Origin: Clostridia bacterium
GTDB lineage: Bacteria > Bacillota > Clostridia > Christensenellales > Aristaeellaceae
Direction: 5' to 3'
Assembly: GCA_017516765.1 (NCBI GenBank)
Contig: JAFXBE010000005.1
Span: forward strand, 1-48,605
Length of the DNA stretch: 48,605 nt
Shown: in pieces, positions 26,481-34,720 of the stretch
Position numbering within the stretch: the stretch's first letter is position 1
Layout of the letters: the number at the start of each line of letters is the position of its first letter
Made by a program: the position numbers and the translations under genes
The notes under the pieces: generated by a model
What the model was told of the DNA's origin: nothing
Databases searched by the model: none
What the model saw: the letters and a program-made list of their open reading frames with translations, nothing else

Positions 26481-27754
26481 TACTTTTCCTCCCCCGCAGC
26501 CTGCATGGCGCGTGCGCCGATGTCGTGGCGGTAATAGGCATTGTCAAAATGGATCTTTTCAACCAGACCGTAGGCATCCTTGATGGCGTTGCCCAGCGTA
26601 TCGGCGATGGCGGTGGCACCCAGCACGCGGCCGCCGTTGGTGACCAGCTTACCGTCCTTGATGGCTGCGCCCGCCACAAACACGTTCTTTGCGATCTCAT
26701 CGGGGATGGTGATCTCAAAGCCCTTGTCGTACTTGGTGGGGTAGCCCTTGCTTGCCATGATCACGCAGCAGGCATGCTTGTCTGCAAACTTCACTTCGGT
26801 CTCGCTCAGGGTCTGGGTGGTGACCGCCTGCATCACAGTGAGCAGATCGCTCTCCAGCAGGGGCAGCACCACCTGGGTCTCCGGGTCGCCGAAGCGGCAG
26901 TTGTACTCGATCACCTTGGGGCCGTTGGGTGTAAGCATCAGACCGAAGTACAGGCAGCCCTTGAAGGTGCGGCCCTCGGCGTTCATGGCGCTTACGGTGG
27001 GCAGGAAGATGGTCTCCATGCACTCTTTAGCGATGGCTTCGGTGTAGTAGGGGTTGGGGGCAACGGTGCCCATGCCGCCGGTGTTGAGGCCGGTGTCGTT
27101 GTCGCCTGCCCGCTTGTGATCCATGGAGGATACCATGGGCTTGACGGTGATGCCGTCGGTAAAGGCCAGCACGGATACCTCGGGGCCGGTGAGGAACTCT
27201 TCGATGACGATCTGGTCGCCGCTCTTGCCGAAGACCTTGTCGCTCATCATGGAGTGCACCGCCTCGGCGGCTTCCTCAAAGCTCTGGGCGATGATTACGC
27301 CCTTGCCCAGCGCAAGACCGTCGGCCTTGATGACGGTGGGCATGGGGGCGGTCTTCAGGTATTCCACGGCGGCAGCCTCGTCGGTAAAGACCTCGTAAGC
27401 GGCGGTGGGGATGCCGTACTTCTTCATCAGGTTCTTGGAGAAGACCTTGCTGCCCTCGATGGCGGCAGCATCTGCGCTGGGGCCGAAGCAGGGAAAACCC
27501 TCCGCCTGCAGCGCATCCACGCAGCCCAGTACCAGCGGATCGTCGGGGGCGACGACCGCATAATCGATCCCATTCTCCTTGGCAAAGGCCACGATGGCGG
27601 GCACATCGGTGGCGGCGATGCCGACGCAGGTAGCGTCGGCAGCCATGCCGCCGTTGCCGGGGAGAGCAAAAATCTGTTCAACCGTGGGGTTTTCCTTGAT
27701 CTTGCGGATAATGGCGTGCTCGCGCCCGCCGCCGCCAACGACCAGTACTTTCAT
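26480..27754 (-). CDS. purD: Phosphoribosylamine-glycine ligase
   Basis: A 424-residue ATP-grasp enzyme that joins glycine to phosphoribosylamine, giving GAR, the step directly after PurF. The N-terminal GGGGREHAI motif and the LPGNGGMA segment are diagnostic. The ATP-grasp core carries KADGLALGKGV and ends with EYNCRFGDPETQ. GGAGGG lies 9 bases before the ATG. The gene is 25 bases downstream of purH and its stop overlaps the purL start by one base. Confidence 0.97.
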   Translation of the reverse strand: MKVLVVGGGGREHAIIRKIKENPTVEQIFALPGNGGMAADATCVGIAATDVPAIVAFAKENGIDYAVVAPDDPLVLGCVDALQAEGFPCFGPSADAAAIEGSKVFSKNLMKKYGIPTAAYEVFTDEAAAVEYLKTAPMPTVIKADGLALGKGVIIAQSFEEAAEAVHSMMSDKVFGKSGDQIVIEEFLTGPEVSVLAFTDGITVKPMVSSMDHKRAGDNDTGLNTGGMGTVAPNPYYTEAIAKECMETIFLPTVSAMNAEGRTFKGCLYFGLMLTPNGPKVIEYNCRFGDPETQVVLPLLESDLLTVMQAVTTQTLSETEVKFADKHACCVIMASKGYPTKYDKGFEITIPDEIAKNVFVAGAAIKDGKLVTNGGRVLGATAIADTLGNAIKDAYGLVEKIHFDNAYYRHDIGARAMQAAGEEK

Positions 27755-27779
27755 GGTTTCTTTCCCTCCGCTGGCAAAA

Positions 27780-28964
27780 TTAGTGGTGGAACAGGCGCAT
27801 GCCGGTGAAGCACATGGAAATGTTCAGCTTGTCGCACTCGGCGATGACCAGATCATCACGGATGGAGCCGCCGGGCTCGGCAATGTAGGTAGCGCCGCTC
27901 ATGCGGGCACGCTGAATGTTGTCGGGGAAGGGGAAGAAGGCATCGGAGCCCAGCGCAACGCCGCTGATGGTATCCAGATAGGCGCGCTGCTCTTCCTTGG
28001 TGAAGGGCTCGGGACGCTGGGTGAAGTAGTTCTGCCACACGCCTTCGGCGCAGACATCCTCTTCGTTGTGGTTGATGTAGCCGTCGATCACGTTGTCGCG
28101 GTCGGGACGGCCCAGCTCGGGCTTGAAGGGCAGGTTCAGCACCTTGTCATGCTGGCGCAGCTGCCAGGTGTCGGCCTTGCCGCCTGCCAGACGGGTGCAG
28201 TGGATACGGCTCTGCTGACCGGCACCCACGCCGATGGCCTGACCATCCACCGCATAGCACACGGAGTTGGACTGGGTGTACTTGAGGGTGATGAGGGCCA
28301 CGATCAGGTCGCGGACAGCGGATTCGGGCATATCCTTGTTGGCGGTGACCACGTTCTGGAGCAGCTCGCGATTGATCTCGAAATTGTTGCGGCCCTGCTC
28401 AAAGGTGATGCCGAACACCTGCTTGCGCTCGGCCAGGGAGGGCACGTAGTCGGGGTCGATCTGCACGATGTTGTAGTTGCCCTTGCGCTTGGTACGGAGG
28501 ATCTCCAGCGCCTCGGGCTCGTAGCCGGGGGCGATCACGCCGTCGGAGACCTCGCGCTTGATCATCAGGGCGGTGGTCACGTCGCACACATCGCTGAGGG
28601 CGACCCAATCGCCGAAGGAGCACATACGGTCGGTGCCGCGGGCGCGGGCGTAGGCGCAGCCCAGGGGAGAATCGTCCAGACCATCAATGTCGTCCACGAA
28701 GCAGGCCTTCTTCAGCTTATCGCTCAGGGGCAGACCCACAGCCGCGGAGGTGGGGCTTACATGCTTGAAGGAGGCAGCAGCGGGCAGACCCAGCGCTTCC
28801 TTCAGCTCCTTGACCAGCTGCCAGGAGTTGAAAGCATCCAGAAAGTTGATAAAGCCGGGGCGACCGGACAGGATGGTAACAGGCAGGTCGGAGCCGTCGT
28901 GCATATAGATGCGGGCGGGCTTCTGGTTGGGGTTGCAGCCGTACTTCAGTTCAAACTCTTTCAT
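27780..28964 (-). CDS. purH: AICAR formyltransferase (stand-alone PurH C-terminal domain)
   Basis: A 394-residue protein equal to the formyltransferase part of PurH; it transfers the formyl group from 10-formyl-THF to AICAR. The catalytic Lys-His pair is in FKHVSPTSAA (about residues 67-76), and ALGSDAFFPFPDN with ARMSGATYIAEPGGSIRDD forms the C-terminal signature. The MGS-like IMP cyclohydrolase domain of bifunctional PurH is absent; that step is supplied by the upstream purO. I chose the ATG at 28964, 10 bases after AAGGAG; a GTG nine bases earlier lies too close to that site. The ribosome binding site overlaps the purO stop codon. Confidence 0.93.
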   Translation of the reverse strand: MKEFELKYGCNPNQKPARIYMHDGSDLPVTILSGRPGFINFLDAFNSWQLVKELKEALGLPAAASFKHVSPTSAAVGLPLSDKLKKACFVDDIDGLDDSPLGCAYARARGTDRMCSFGDWVALSDVCDVTTALMIKREVSDGVIAPGYEPEALEILRTKRKGNYNIVQIDPDYVPSLAERKQVFGITFEQGRNNFEINRELLQNVVTANKDMPESAVRDLIVALITLKYTQSNSVCYAVDGQAIGVGAGQQSRIHCTRLAGGKADTWQLRQHDKVLNLPFKPELGRPDRDNVIDGYINHNEEDVCAEGVWQNYFTQRPEPFTKEEQRAYLDTISGVALGSDAFFPFPDNIQRARMSGATYIAEPGGSIRDDLVIAECDKLNISMCFTGMRLFHH

Positions 28965-28978
28965 GGTTGGCACACTCC

Positions 28979-29698
28979 TTAAGCATTCTTGTTCAGCATG
29001 CGGCTCTCGCTCTCGCCGGTGGCAAGGTCGGTATAACGCACGTAGAGGGAGATCTTGTTGTTCTCATCCAGCGCATTCCACACTTCGGTGGTGAAAGCGT
29101 CGATATCGTCGGGGATGGCCACACGCTCGGGCTCACCCTGGAAGGTGGGGATGGGGTTGCCGTCGCACACATAGGTGTGGATGAAGTGTCCCAGACCGCT
29201 CAGGCTGGGGTAGGAGAAGGTGTAGCGGTTGCAGGCGGTGCCCTCGGCATCGGCAGACTTGAGGATGCTCATCTCGTAGGTGAAATCGCCGTCGGCGAAG
29301 GTGAGCATACCGCTGATGCGGGGGGTCAGGTTGGGGGCATCGGGCTCGAATTCGCGGCTGGTGAGGGCTTCGGAGAAGCTCTTGCCGGCCTTCAGGCCCT
29401 CCCAGATGGTATCGGTCTGGTCGCCGTTGGTAACGATCAGCTTGTTTTCATGGTTGCGCAGGGCGGCGTAGATGATCAGGGAAGGATCCTCCACCTTGGA
29501 GGCATCGAAGGGCTCGGTGAAGATCGCGCCGTCCTTCTCGGTAAAGACGCGGTTGCGGCTGTTTGCGCTGCGACCCATGATGAAGTAGGCTACCGCGCTC
29601 TTTTTGCCATCGGCGGTCTTGCCGATCACGATGCCGCGGCCGGGGTAGGTGTTGCCTTCGAGGCGCTGTGCCATGGTCTGGATCTGATAGATGTTCAT
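28979..29698 (-). CDS. purO: IMP cyclohydrolase, PurO type
   Basis: A 239-residue protein of the archaeal-type IMP cyclohydrolase family, which closes FAICAR to IMP. The N-terminal segment YPGRGIVIGKTADGK followed by AYFIMGRSANSRNRVF matches the PurO signature, and ITNGDQTDT-like and TPRISG motifs follow. It is unrelated to the MGS-like domain of bacterial PurH. AGGAGG lies 9 bases before the ATG. It sits one base after the purN stop, and its own stop runs into the purH ribosome binding site. The pair purO-purH thus replaces a fused PurH. Confidence 0.9.
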   Translation of the reverse strand: MNIYQIQTMAQRLEGNTYPGRGIVIGKTADGKKSAVAYFIMGRSANSRNRVFTEKDGAIFTEPFDASKVEDPSLIIYAALRNHENKLIVTNGDQTDTIWEGLKAGKSFSEALTSREFEPDAPNLTPRISGMLTFADGDFTYEMSILKSADAEGTACNRYTFSYPSLSGLGHFIHTYVCDGNPIPTFQGEPERVAIPDDIDAFTTEVWNALDENNKISLYVRYTDLATGESESRMLNKNA

Positions 29699-29699
29699 G

Positions 29700-30341
29700 T
29701 TACGCTTCCTCCTGTTCGATCTTGACGATGCGGCCCTCCACCCGGAGACGGCCTTGGCAGAAAAGTTTTACCGCTTCCGGAAGCAGCTTCCATTCCGCTT
29801 CTTCCATGATGCGTTTTTGCAGGGTTTCGGGGGTATCGCCCTCCTGTACGGCCACTGCCTTCTGGGCGATGATGGGGCCGCCGTCGCATTCCTCGCTGAC
29901 GAAGTGCACCGTTGCGCCGGACAGCTTAACACCGTAACTCAGCGCGGCCTCGTGCACATGCAGGCCGTAGAAGCCCTTGCCGCAGAAGGACGGGATCAGT
30001 GCAGGGTGTACGTTGATGATGGCATTGGGGTAGGCGGTGGTCAGCTCTTCGGTGAAGATGACCATGCAGCCCGCCAGCACCACCAAATCGATGCTCAGCT
30101 CGTGCAGCTTGTCCACCAGTGCGACCGTCATGGCGCGGCTGTCGGGAAAGCTCTTGCGGGGCAGCACATAACCGGGGATGCCGGCGTTTGCCGCCCGCTC
30201 CAGCGCATATGCCCCCTCCTTGGAGGAGATGACTGCCGCCAGCCTGCCGCCGCCCAGTTCGCCGCGTTTTTCGGCATCGATGAGCGCCTGCAGGTTGGTG
30301 CCGCCGCCGGAGACCAGCACGGCGATGTTCTTCTGTTGCAT
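29700..30341 (-). CDS. purN: Phosphoribosylglycinamide formyltransferase
   Basis: A 213-residue enzyme that moves formyl from 10-formyl-THF to GAR. Motifs are VLVSGGGTNLQAL (phosphate loop), the catalytic Asn-His in INVHPALIPSF, GFYGLHVHEAAL, and SGATVHFVSEECDGGPII with the catalytic Asp. I chose the start at 30341, which has AGAGAGGG about 7 bases upstream. The frame is open 31 codons further, but that stretch overlaps the end of purM. purM ends 37 bases upstream and purO begins 1 base after the stop. Confidence 0.95.
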   Translation of the reverse strand: MQQKNIAVLVSGGGTNLQALIDAEKRGELGGGRLAAVISSKEGAYALERAANAGIPGYVLPRKSFPDSRAMTVALVDKLHELSIDLVVLAGCMVIFTEELTTAYPNAIINVHPALIPSFCGKGFYGLHVHEAALSYGVKLSGATVHFVSEECDGGPIIAQKAVAVQEGDTPETLQKRIMEEAEWKLLPEAVKLFCQGRLRVEGRIVKIEQEEA

Positions 30342-30378
30342 GGGTTTGCCCTCTCTTTCTGTAGGCGGGTCAGCTGTC

Positions 30379-31422
30379 TCAGCAAATGGTGATGGGCTCT
30401 TCGGAGGCGACGATCTCGCCGATGAGGTAGGCATCCTCGCCGTTCTGCTTCAGGATCTGGATGGCCTTGTCGGCATCTTCCCTGCTGACGACGATGCTCA
30501 TGCCAACGCCCATGTTGAAGGTGTTGTACATGTCGCGCTCGCTGATGTTGCCGGTCTTGGCGATCAGGTCGAAGATGGGCAGCACCTTAACGGAGGCCTT
30601 GTCGATCTTTGCGCCCAGACCCTCGGGGATGGAACGCGGAATGTTCTCGTAGAAGCCGCCGCCGGTAATGTGGCTGATGCCCTTGATCTTTACCTGCTCG
30701 TTGAGGGCAAGCACGGGCTTTACATAGATGCGGGTGGGGGTGAGCAAAGTCTCGCCCAGGCTCTTGCCGCCCAGCTCGGCCACGGGGCTGGTCAGGTCGG
30801 CGTTTTCCACGTCGAACACCTTGCGCACCAGAGAGAAGCCGTTGGAGTGCACGCCGGTGGAGGGCAGGGCGATGATCACATCGCCGGCCTGCATGGCCTT
30901 GTTGTCGATGATCTTGGACTTATCCACAACGCCGGTGCAGTAGCCAGCCACATCGTAGTCGTCCTCGGGCATCAGACCGGGATGCTCGGCAGTCTCGCCG
31001 CCGATCAGGGCAGCGCCGGACTGGACGCAGCCCTCTGCCACGCCGGATACGATCTGGGCGATCTTCTCGGGGTAGTTCTTGCCGCAGGCGATGTAGTCCA
31101 GGAAGAACAGGGGCTTTGCGCCGCAGCAGATAATATCGTTAACGCACATGGCCACCGCATCGATACCGATGGTATCGTGCTTGTCCATCAGCATAGCCAG
31201 CTTGACCTTGGTGCCGCAGCCGTCGGTGCCGCTTACCAGCACCGGCTGGGTGATGCCGGTCAGATCCAGCTCGAACAGGCCGCCGAAGCCGCCCACGTCG
31301 GAGCAAACGCCTGCGGTCATGGTGCGGGCGATGTGCTTTTTCATCAGTTCAACGGCTTTGTAGCCTGCGGTGATATCCACGCCGGCGGCGGCGTAGCTGT
31401 CGGATTTGGACTGGTTGTGCAT
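30379..31422 (-). CDS. purM: Phosphoribosylformylglycinamidine cyclo-ligase
   Basis: A 347-residue AIR synthetase that closes FGAM to AIR with ATP. The signatures [13 protein letters not shown], the [10 protein letters not shown] loop and [13 protein letters not shown] are all present. GGAGG lies 7-9 bases before the ATG. The gene follows purF on the same strand after a 232-base gap filled with hairpin repeats (31462-31651), so it may have its own expression level within the operon. Confidence 0.97.
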   Translation of the reverse strand: MHNQSKSDSYAAAGVDITAGYKAVELMKKHIARTMTAGVCSDVGGFGGLFELDLTGITQPVLVSGTDGCGTKVKLAMLMDKHDTIGIDAVAMCVNDIICCGAKPLFFLDYIACGKNYPEKIAQIVSGVAEGCVQSGAALIGGETAEHPGLMPEDDYDVAGYCTGVVDKSKIIDNKAMQAGDVIIALPSTGVHSNGFSLVRKVFDVENADLTSPVAELGGKSLGETLLTPTRIYVKPVLALNEQVKIKGISHITGGGFYENIPRSIPEGLGAKIDKASVKVLPIFDLIAKTGNISERDMYNTFNMGVGMSIVVSREDADKAIQILKQNGEDAYLIGEIVASEEPITIC

Positions 31423-31461
31423 GGTGTGGTTCCTCCTTCGTATATTGGGGGGAGACGGGAA

Positions 31462-31651
31462 CAGGGGCGCTGCCCCTGCAACCCCGCCTAAGGGATTTCA
31501 TCCCTCAGGAATCCCGTTGCTGCGTTCATTTCATGAACGCAGGGGGGTGGCAGTTGATGATTGGCTATCCCTTTGCGCCGCAAAGCGGGGCAATGTGCGG
31601 GTTTCCAAAGGGGCTCAGCCCCTTTGGCGGGTTCCAAGGGCAGCGCCCTTG
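31462..31651. repeat. String of hairpin repeats between purF and purM
   Basis: In order: CAGGGG-cgctg-CCCCTG (31462-31478); a hairpin around AGGGATTTCATCCCT; CTGCGTTCAT-tt-CATGAACGCAG near 31520-31542; CTTTGCG-ccg-CAAAG near 31571-31585; CCAAAGGGG-ctcag-CCCCTTTGG near 31605-31627; and CCAAGGG-cagcg-CCCTTGG near 31633-31651. The last three follow the same order as the element at 11951-12034. None has a T-run, so they may stabilise or process the transcript instead of ending it. Confidence 0.65.
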
Positions 31652-31654
31652 GCG

Positions 31655-33079
31655 TTACTCCTTGCCGTTCCAGCAGTAGGTGCAGAGCTTGCAGGGCTCG
31701 ATGCCGATGGCCTCGATGAGACCTTCGATGGACTGGAACTCCAGGGAAGCGAAGTGCATCTTTTCGCAGATGGCCTTGCGCAGCCTCTGACCGCGCTCGG
31801 TCTTGGCATCGCTGTACTCGTCGATGTACTTCATGCCCTCTTCGCCCTCCAGCTCCATGATCACCCTGCGGGCGATCAGCTCCATATCGTCGGTGGAGCG
31901 GGAGAAGTTGAGGTACTTGCAGCCGTACATGACGGGCGGGCAGGCGGAGCGGATGTGCACCGATTTTGCGCCGTTATCGTAGAGGAACTCGACGGTCTCC
32001 CGCAGCTGGGTGCCGCGGACGATGGAGTCGTCCACAAAGAGCAGGTTCTTGTCCTTGATGAGGGCATGAACGGGGATCTGCTTCATCTTGGCGACCCGGT
32101 TGCGCTCCTCCTGATGGGTGGGGGTAAAGCTGCGCGCCCAGGTGGGGGTGTATTTGATAAAGGCGCGGGCGAAATGCTTGCCGCTCTTGTTGGCGTAGCC
32201 GATGGCGTGGGGGGTGCCGGAATCGGGCACGCCGCCTACGTAGTCGATATCCTGCGCCACATCATTTTCCTTGTCGGTATCGGCCATGATGGCGCCGTTG
32301 CGGTAGCGCATCACCTCTACGTTAACGCCCTCGTAGGTGGAGGTGGGATAGCCGTAGTACGACCAGAGGAAGGAGCACATGCGCATCTCGGTGCCGGGCG
32401 GGTTGAGCTGCTTCATGCTGTCGGCGGTCAGCTCCACGATCTCGCCGGGGCCCAGCTCCTTTTCGTCCTCAAAGCCCAGCTTCTGGTAGGCGAAGGATTC
32501 GAAGGAGGCGCAGTAGCCGTCCTCGCTTTTGCCGATGACCACGGGGATGCGCCCCAGCCGGTCGCGGGCGGCGATAAGGGAGCCGTCATCTTTGAGGATC
32601 AGGATATTGGCGGTACCGTCGATCACATTCTGGGCAAAGCGGATGCCCTCCACAAAATTGCTCTTCTGGTTGATCATGGCGGCGACCAGTTCGGTGTTGT
32701 TGATGCGGCCGCCGGTCATGGCATCGAAATGCCCGCCGCTGAAGCTGAGGAAGTTGCGGATCAGCTCATCGGCGTTGTTGACCAGGCCCACGATGCTGAT
32801 GGCATAGGTGCCAAGGTTGGAGCGGATCAGCAAAGGCTGGGGGTCCCAGTCGCTGATGCAGCCGATGGCGGAATTGCCGCGCATCTCGTCGAAAATATGC
32901 TCAAATTTGGTACGGAAGGGAGAATTGGAAATATTGTGGATCTCGCGCTGGAGACCGATCTCCGGATCCCAGGCCGCCATACCTGCCCGGCGGGTGCCAA
33001 GATGGGAGTGGTAGTCGGTACCGAAGAAAACATCGGAAATGGCGTTGCGCTTCAGGACTGCGCCGAAAAAGCCGCCCAT
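31655..33079 (-). CDS. purF: PurF homologue lacking the glutaminase active site
   Basis: A 474-residue amidophosphoribosyltransferase homologue. The C-terminal phosphoribosyltransferase domain is intact, with PRPP loop VDDSIVRGTQ at 349-358. Cys235, Cys387, Cys466 and Cys469 match the four Fe-S ligands of the B. subtilis type. The N-terminal Ntn domain has lost its chemistry. The protein begins MGGFFG, where the family needs a Cys1 freed for catalysis. IGCISDWDPQP replaces the IGHTRYST glutamine-binding segment, and SIVGLVNNADE replaces the HNGNLVNA oxyanion segment. AAGGAG lies 9 bases before the ATG, so no missed upstream start supplies the cysteine. I recall similar MxGFFG PurF-like proteins in Bacteroides and Clostridia. 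It may be ammonia-dependent or regulatory. Confidence 0.92.
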   Translation of the reverse strand: MGGFFGAVLKRNAISDVFFGTDYHSHLGTRRAGMAAWDPEIGLQREIHNISNSPFRTKFEHIFDEMRGNSAIGCISDWDPQPLLIRSNLGTYAISIVGLVNNADELIRNFLSFSGGHFDAMTGGRINNTELVAAMINQKSNFVEGIRFAQNVIDGTANILILKDDGSLIAARDRLGRIPVVIGKSEDGYCASFESFAYQKLGFEDEKELGPGEIVELTADSMKQLNPPGTEMRMCSFLWSYYGYPTSTYEGVNVEVMRYRNGAIMADTDKENDVAQDIDYVGGVPDSGTPHAIGYANKSGKHFARAFIKYTPTWARSFTPTHQEERNRVAKMKQIPVHALIKDKNLLFVDDSIVRGTQLRETVEFLYDNGAKSVHIRSACPPVMYGCKYLNFSRSTDDMELIARRVIMELEGEEGMKYIDEYSDAKTERGQRLRKAICEKMHFASLEFQSIEGLIEAIGIEPCKLCTYCWNGKE

Positions 33080-33118
33080 ATGGTCACGCTCCTTGCTGTT
33101 GTGTGAAACAAAAATTCC

Positions 33119-33613
33119 TTACCGGCTGTACTTTTCGCAGATGTCTGCATCCTTTTCCAGAACCACAGCGGCATCCTTGGCGCGCTTCTCGTCCAGCTTG
33201 CGGGCCAGATCCGCATCCTCCACGGCGATGATCTGGGCTGCCAGCAGAGCCGCATTCACGCCGCCGTTGATGGCTACCGTGGCTACCGGGATGCCCGGAG
33301 GCATCATCACGGTGGAGAGCAGGGCATCCATGCCGTCCAGCACGGAAGATTTGCAGGGGATACCGATCACCGGCAGGGTGGTGTTGGCGGCGATGGCGCC
33401 GGCCAGATGGGCAGCCATACCGGCTGCGGCAATGATGGCGCCGAAACCGTCTTTGCGGGCATTCAGCGCAAACTGACGGGCTTCTTCGGGGGTGCGGTGG
33501 GCGGAGAACACATGGGTCTCGCAGGGGACACCCAGGGTTTCCAGCATATTGACTGCTTTTTCTACAATAGGCAGGTCGCTGTCGCTGCCCATGATGATGC
33601 CGACTTTTTTCAT
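33119..33613 (-). CDS. purE: N5-carboxyaminoimidazole ribonucleotide mutase
   Basis: A 164-residue class I PurE, which converts N5-CAIR to CAIR. The diagnostic GIIMGSDSDLPI (residues 5-16) and VFSAHRTPEEA (about 39-49) motifs are present, as is the AAAGMAAHLAGA stretch. GGAGGAAG lies 8 bases before the ATG. It is the first gene of the pur operon, 39 bases ahead of purF, and is preceded by a leader of about 180 bases. The partner PurK is not in the window. Confidence 0.96.
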   Translation of the reverse strand: MKKVGIIMGSDSDLPIVEKAVNMLETLGVPCETHVFSAHRTPEEARQFALNARKDGFGAIIAAAGMAAHLAGAIAANTTLPVIGIPCKSSVLDGMDALLSTVMMPPGIPVATVAINGGVNAALLAAQIIAVEDADLARKLDEKRAKDAAVVLEKDADICEKYSR

Positions 33614-33798
33614 GCTTGCATCTTCCTCCGGATCATTTCTTTTCTTGGCCGTTCAGCAACCCGAACATCCTGCGCCTGCACAGGCGGGATTTGGGGTGAA
33701 AACCCGAACATTCTCTCCAAAGCCGTGGTTTTCCTTTGCCATCCGGCACACCAAGCGTTTCCCCGATAGATTTTTATTCAAAAACCATCGGCTTGTTC
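33614..33798 (-). other. Leader of the purine operon
   Basis: About 180 bases of untranslated leader between the pur promoter and purE. Read as mRNA it contains two ATGTTCGGGTT segments (plus-strand CCGAACAT at 33661-33668 and near 33703-33711) that match the PurR-box core. It also has a CGCCT-gtgc-AGGCG hairpin near 33673-33688. I found no purine (guanine), THF or ZTP riboswitch that satisfies the consensus. Confidence 0.45.
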
Positions 33799-33846
33799 AG
33801 TATATCACGAACATTCCAAAATGTAAACTTGATAACATTCGGAATG
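33799..33846 (-). promoter_or_regulatory. pur promoter with PurR-box pair
   Basis: On the minus strand, TTTACA (33822-33827) and TATACT (33799-33804) lie 17 bp apart. Two inverted PurR-box-like elements flank the -35 region: ACGAACATT (plus strand 33807-33815) and AACATTCGG (33834-33842). This matches the known AWWWCCGAACWWT box pair, whose inverted copies are 16-17 bases apart; here the gap is about 18. Repression by a PurR that senses PRPP is therefore likely. Confidence 0.75.
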
Positions 33847-33921
33847 CAAACGGTTTCGCGCTATTTGTCGCATTTGGATACAAAGTCGCCAGATTGAACC
33901 CATACATTTTATCCCGTACCC

Positions 33922-33950
33922 TGTTTTTTTGCCGCCAAACGTGCTATACT
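33922..33950 (+). promoter_or_regulatory. Possible promoter of the HAD phosphatase gene
   Basis: TATACT (33945-33950) is a good -10 hexamer. The -35 candidate TGTTTT (33922-33927), 17 bases upstream, is poor. The start codon is 62 bases downstream. Confidence 0.4.
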
Positions 33951-34012
33951 GCCACTATATACAGCGAATGCCGTTGTTTTGCATGCGCTGACCACGAAAG
34001 GACGGATCCCGC

Positions 34013-34699
34013 ATGCAAAAGAAATATGCTTTATTCGATTTTGACGGCACCCTGTGCAAGGGCGATTCCATCGTCCCTTTCTGCCGGTACGCCTGCAAGC
34101 GTAAGTTTTCCACCCGCCGCCGGCTGCTGGCGGGCATCGGCGCGGCCATCCGCTTCAAGCTGGGGCGCATCACCATCGAAGAAGCCAAGGGCGTCGCACT
34201 GGCATGGATGAAGGGGCGTTCCCTGCTGGAGATGCAGGATCTTGCCCGCCAGTTCTGCAACGATGTGCTGGTACCCCGTTTTTTCCCCGACGGCATCGCC
34301 GCCCTGCAGAAAGAAAAAGAAGAAGGCGCAGCCGTGCTGCTGATCACCGCCTCCCCCAGCTTCTATCTGGAGCCGATGAAGGAGATCCTCGGTGTTACGG
34401 ATGTGATCGGCACCCGGATGGATGTGGATCCTTCCGGGCTGTACACCGGTCTGGTGGGCGACAACTGCCGGGGGCTGCAAAAACCGCTGCGGCTTGCCGA
34501 ATACCTTGCCAGCAAGGGTGAACGACTGGATTACGATACCTCCGCCGCCTACGGCAACTCCAGCGGCGATATCCCCATGCTGCAGGTCTGCAGCCGCAAG
34601 GTGGCGGTAAACCCGGGCAAAAGAATGCGCAAGCTGCTTGCCCAGACCGAAAATGTGACTGTTGTGCGCTGGGGCGTTAAACCCGCCCCCAAGGCCTGA
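34013..34699 (+). CDS. HAD-IB family phosphatase
   Basis: A 228-residue HAD hydrolase related to phosphoserine phosphatase and similar HAD-IB enzymes. Motif I is FDFDGTL (Asp9, Asp11), motif II is LITASPS and motif III/IV is GNSSGDIPML, with a helical cap between I and II (about residues 20-90). The C terminus is basic (KPAPKA). AAAGGA lies 9-10 bases before the ATG. It is transcribed divergently from purE and followed after 21 bases by a beta-lactamase-like gene. Possible substrates include phosphoserine and lipid or sugar phosphates; none can be assigned. Confidence 0.88.
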   Translation: MQKKYALFDFDGTLCKGDSIVPFCRYACKRKFSTRRRLLAGIGAAIRFKLGRITIEEAKGVALAWMKGRSLLEMQDLARQFCNDVLVPRFFPDGIAALQKEKEEGAAVLLITASPSFYLEPMKEILGVTDVIGTRMDVDPSGLYTGLVGDNCRGLQKPLRLAEYLASKGERLDYDTSAAYGNSSGDIPMLQVCSRKVAVNPGKRMRKLLAQTENVTVVRWGVKPAPKA

Positions 34700-34720
34700 C
34701 CCCCCACAGGAGGTGTTTCC

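Noticed and set aside
22674..26534. A 1,286-codon plus-strand frame opposite purL
   Set aside because: Same GC-bias shadow. purL is complete and has all family motifs on the other strand.
33614..33798. Purine, THF or ZTP (pfl) riboswitch in the pur leader
   Set aside because: CCGCCTGTGCA resembles the ZTP 3' motif CCGCCUGGGCA, but it forms a simple local hairpin and the 5' conserved half is not seen. No guanine or THF consensus fits.
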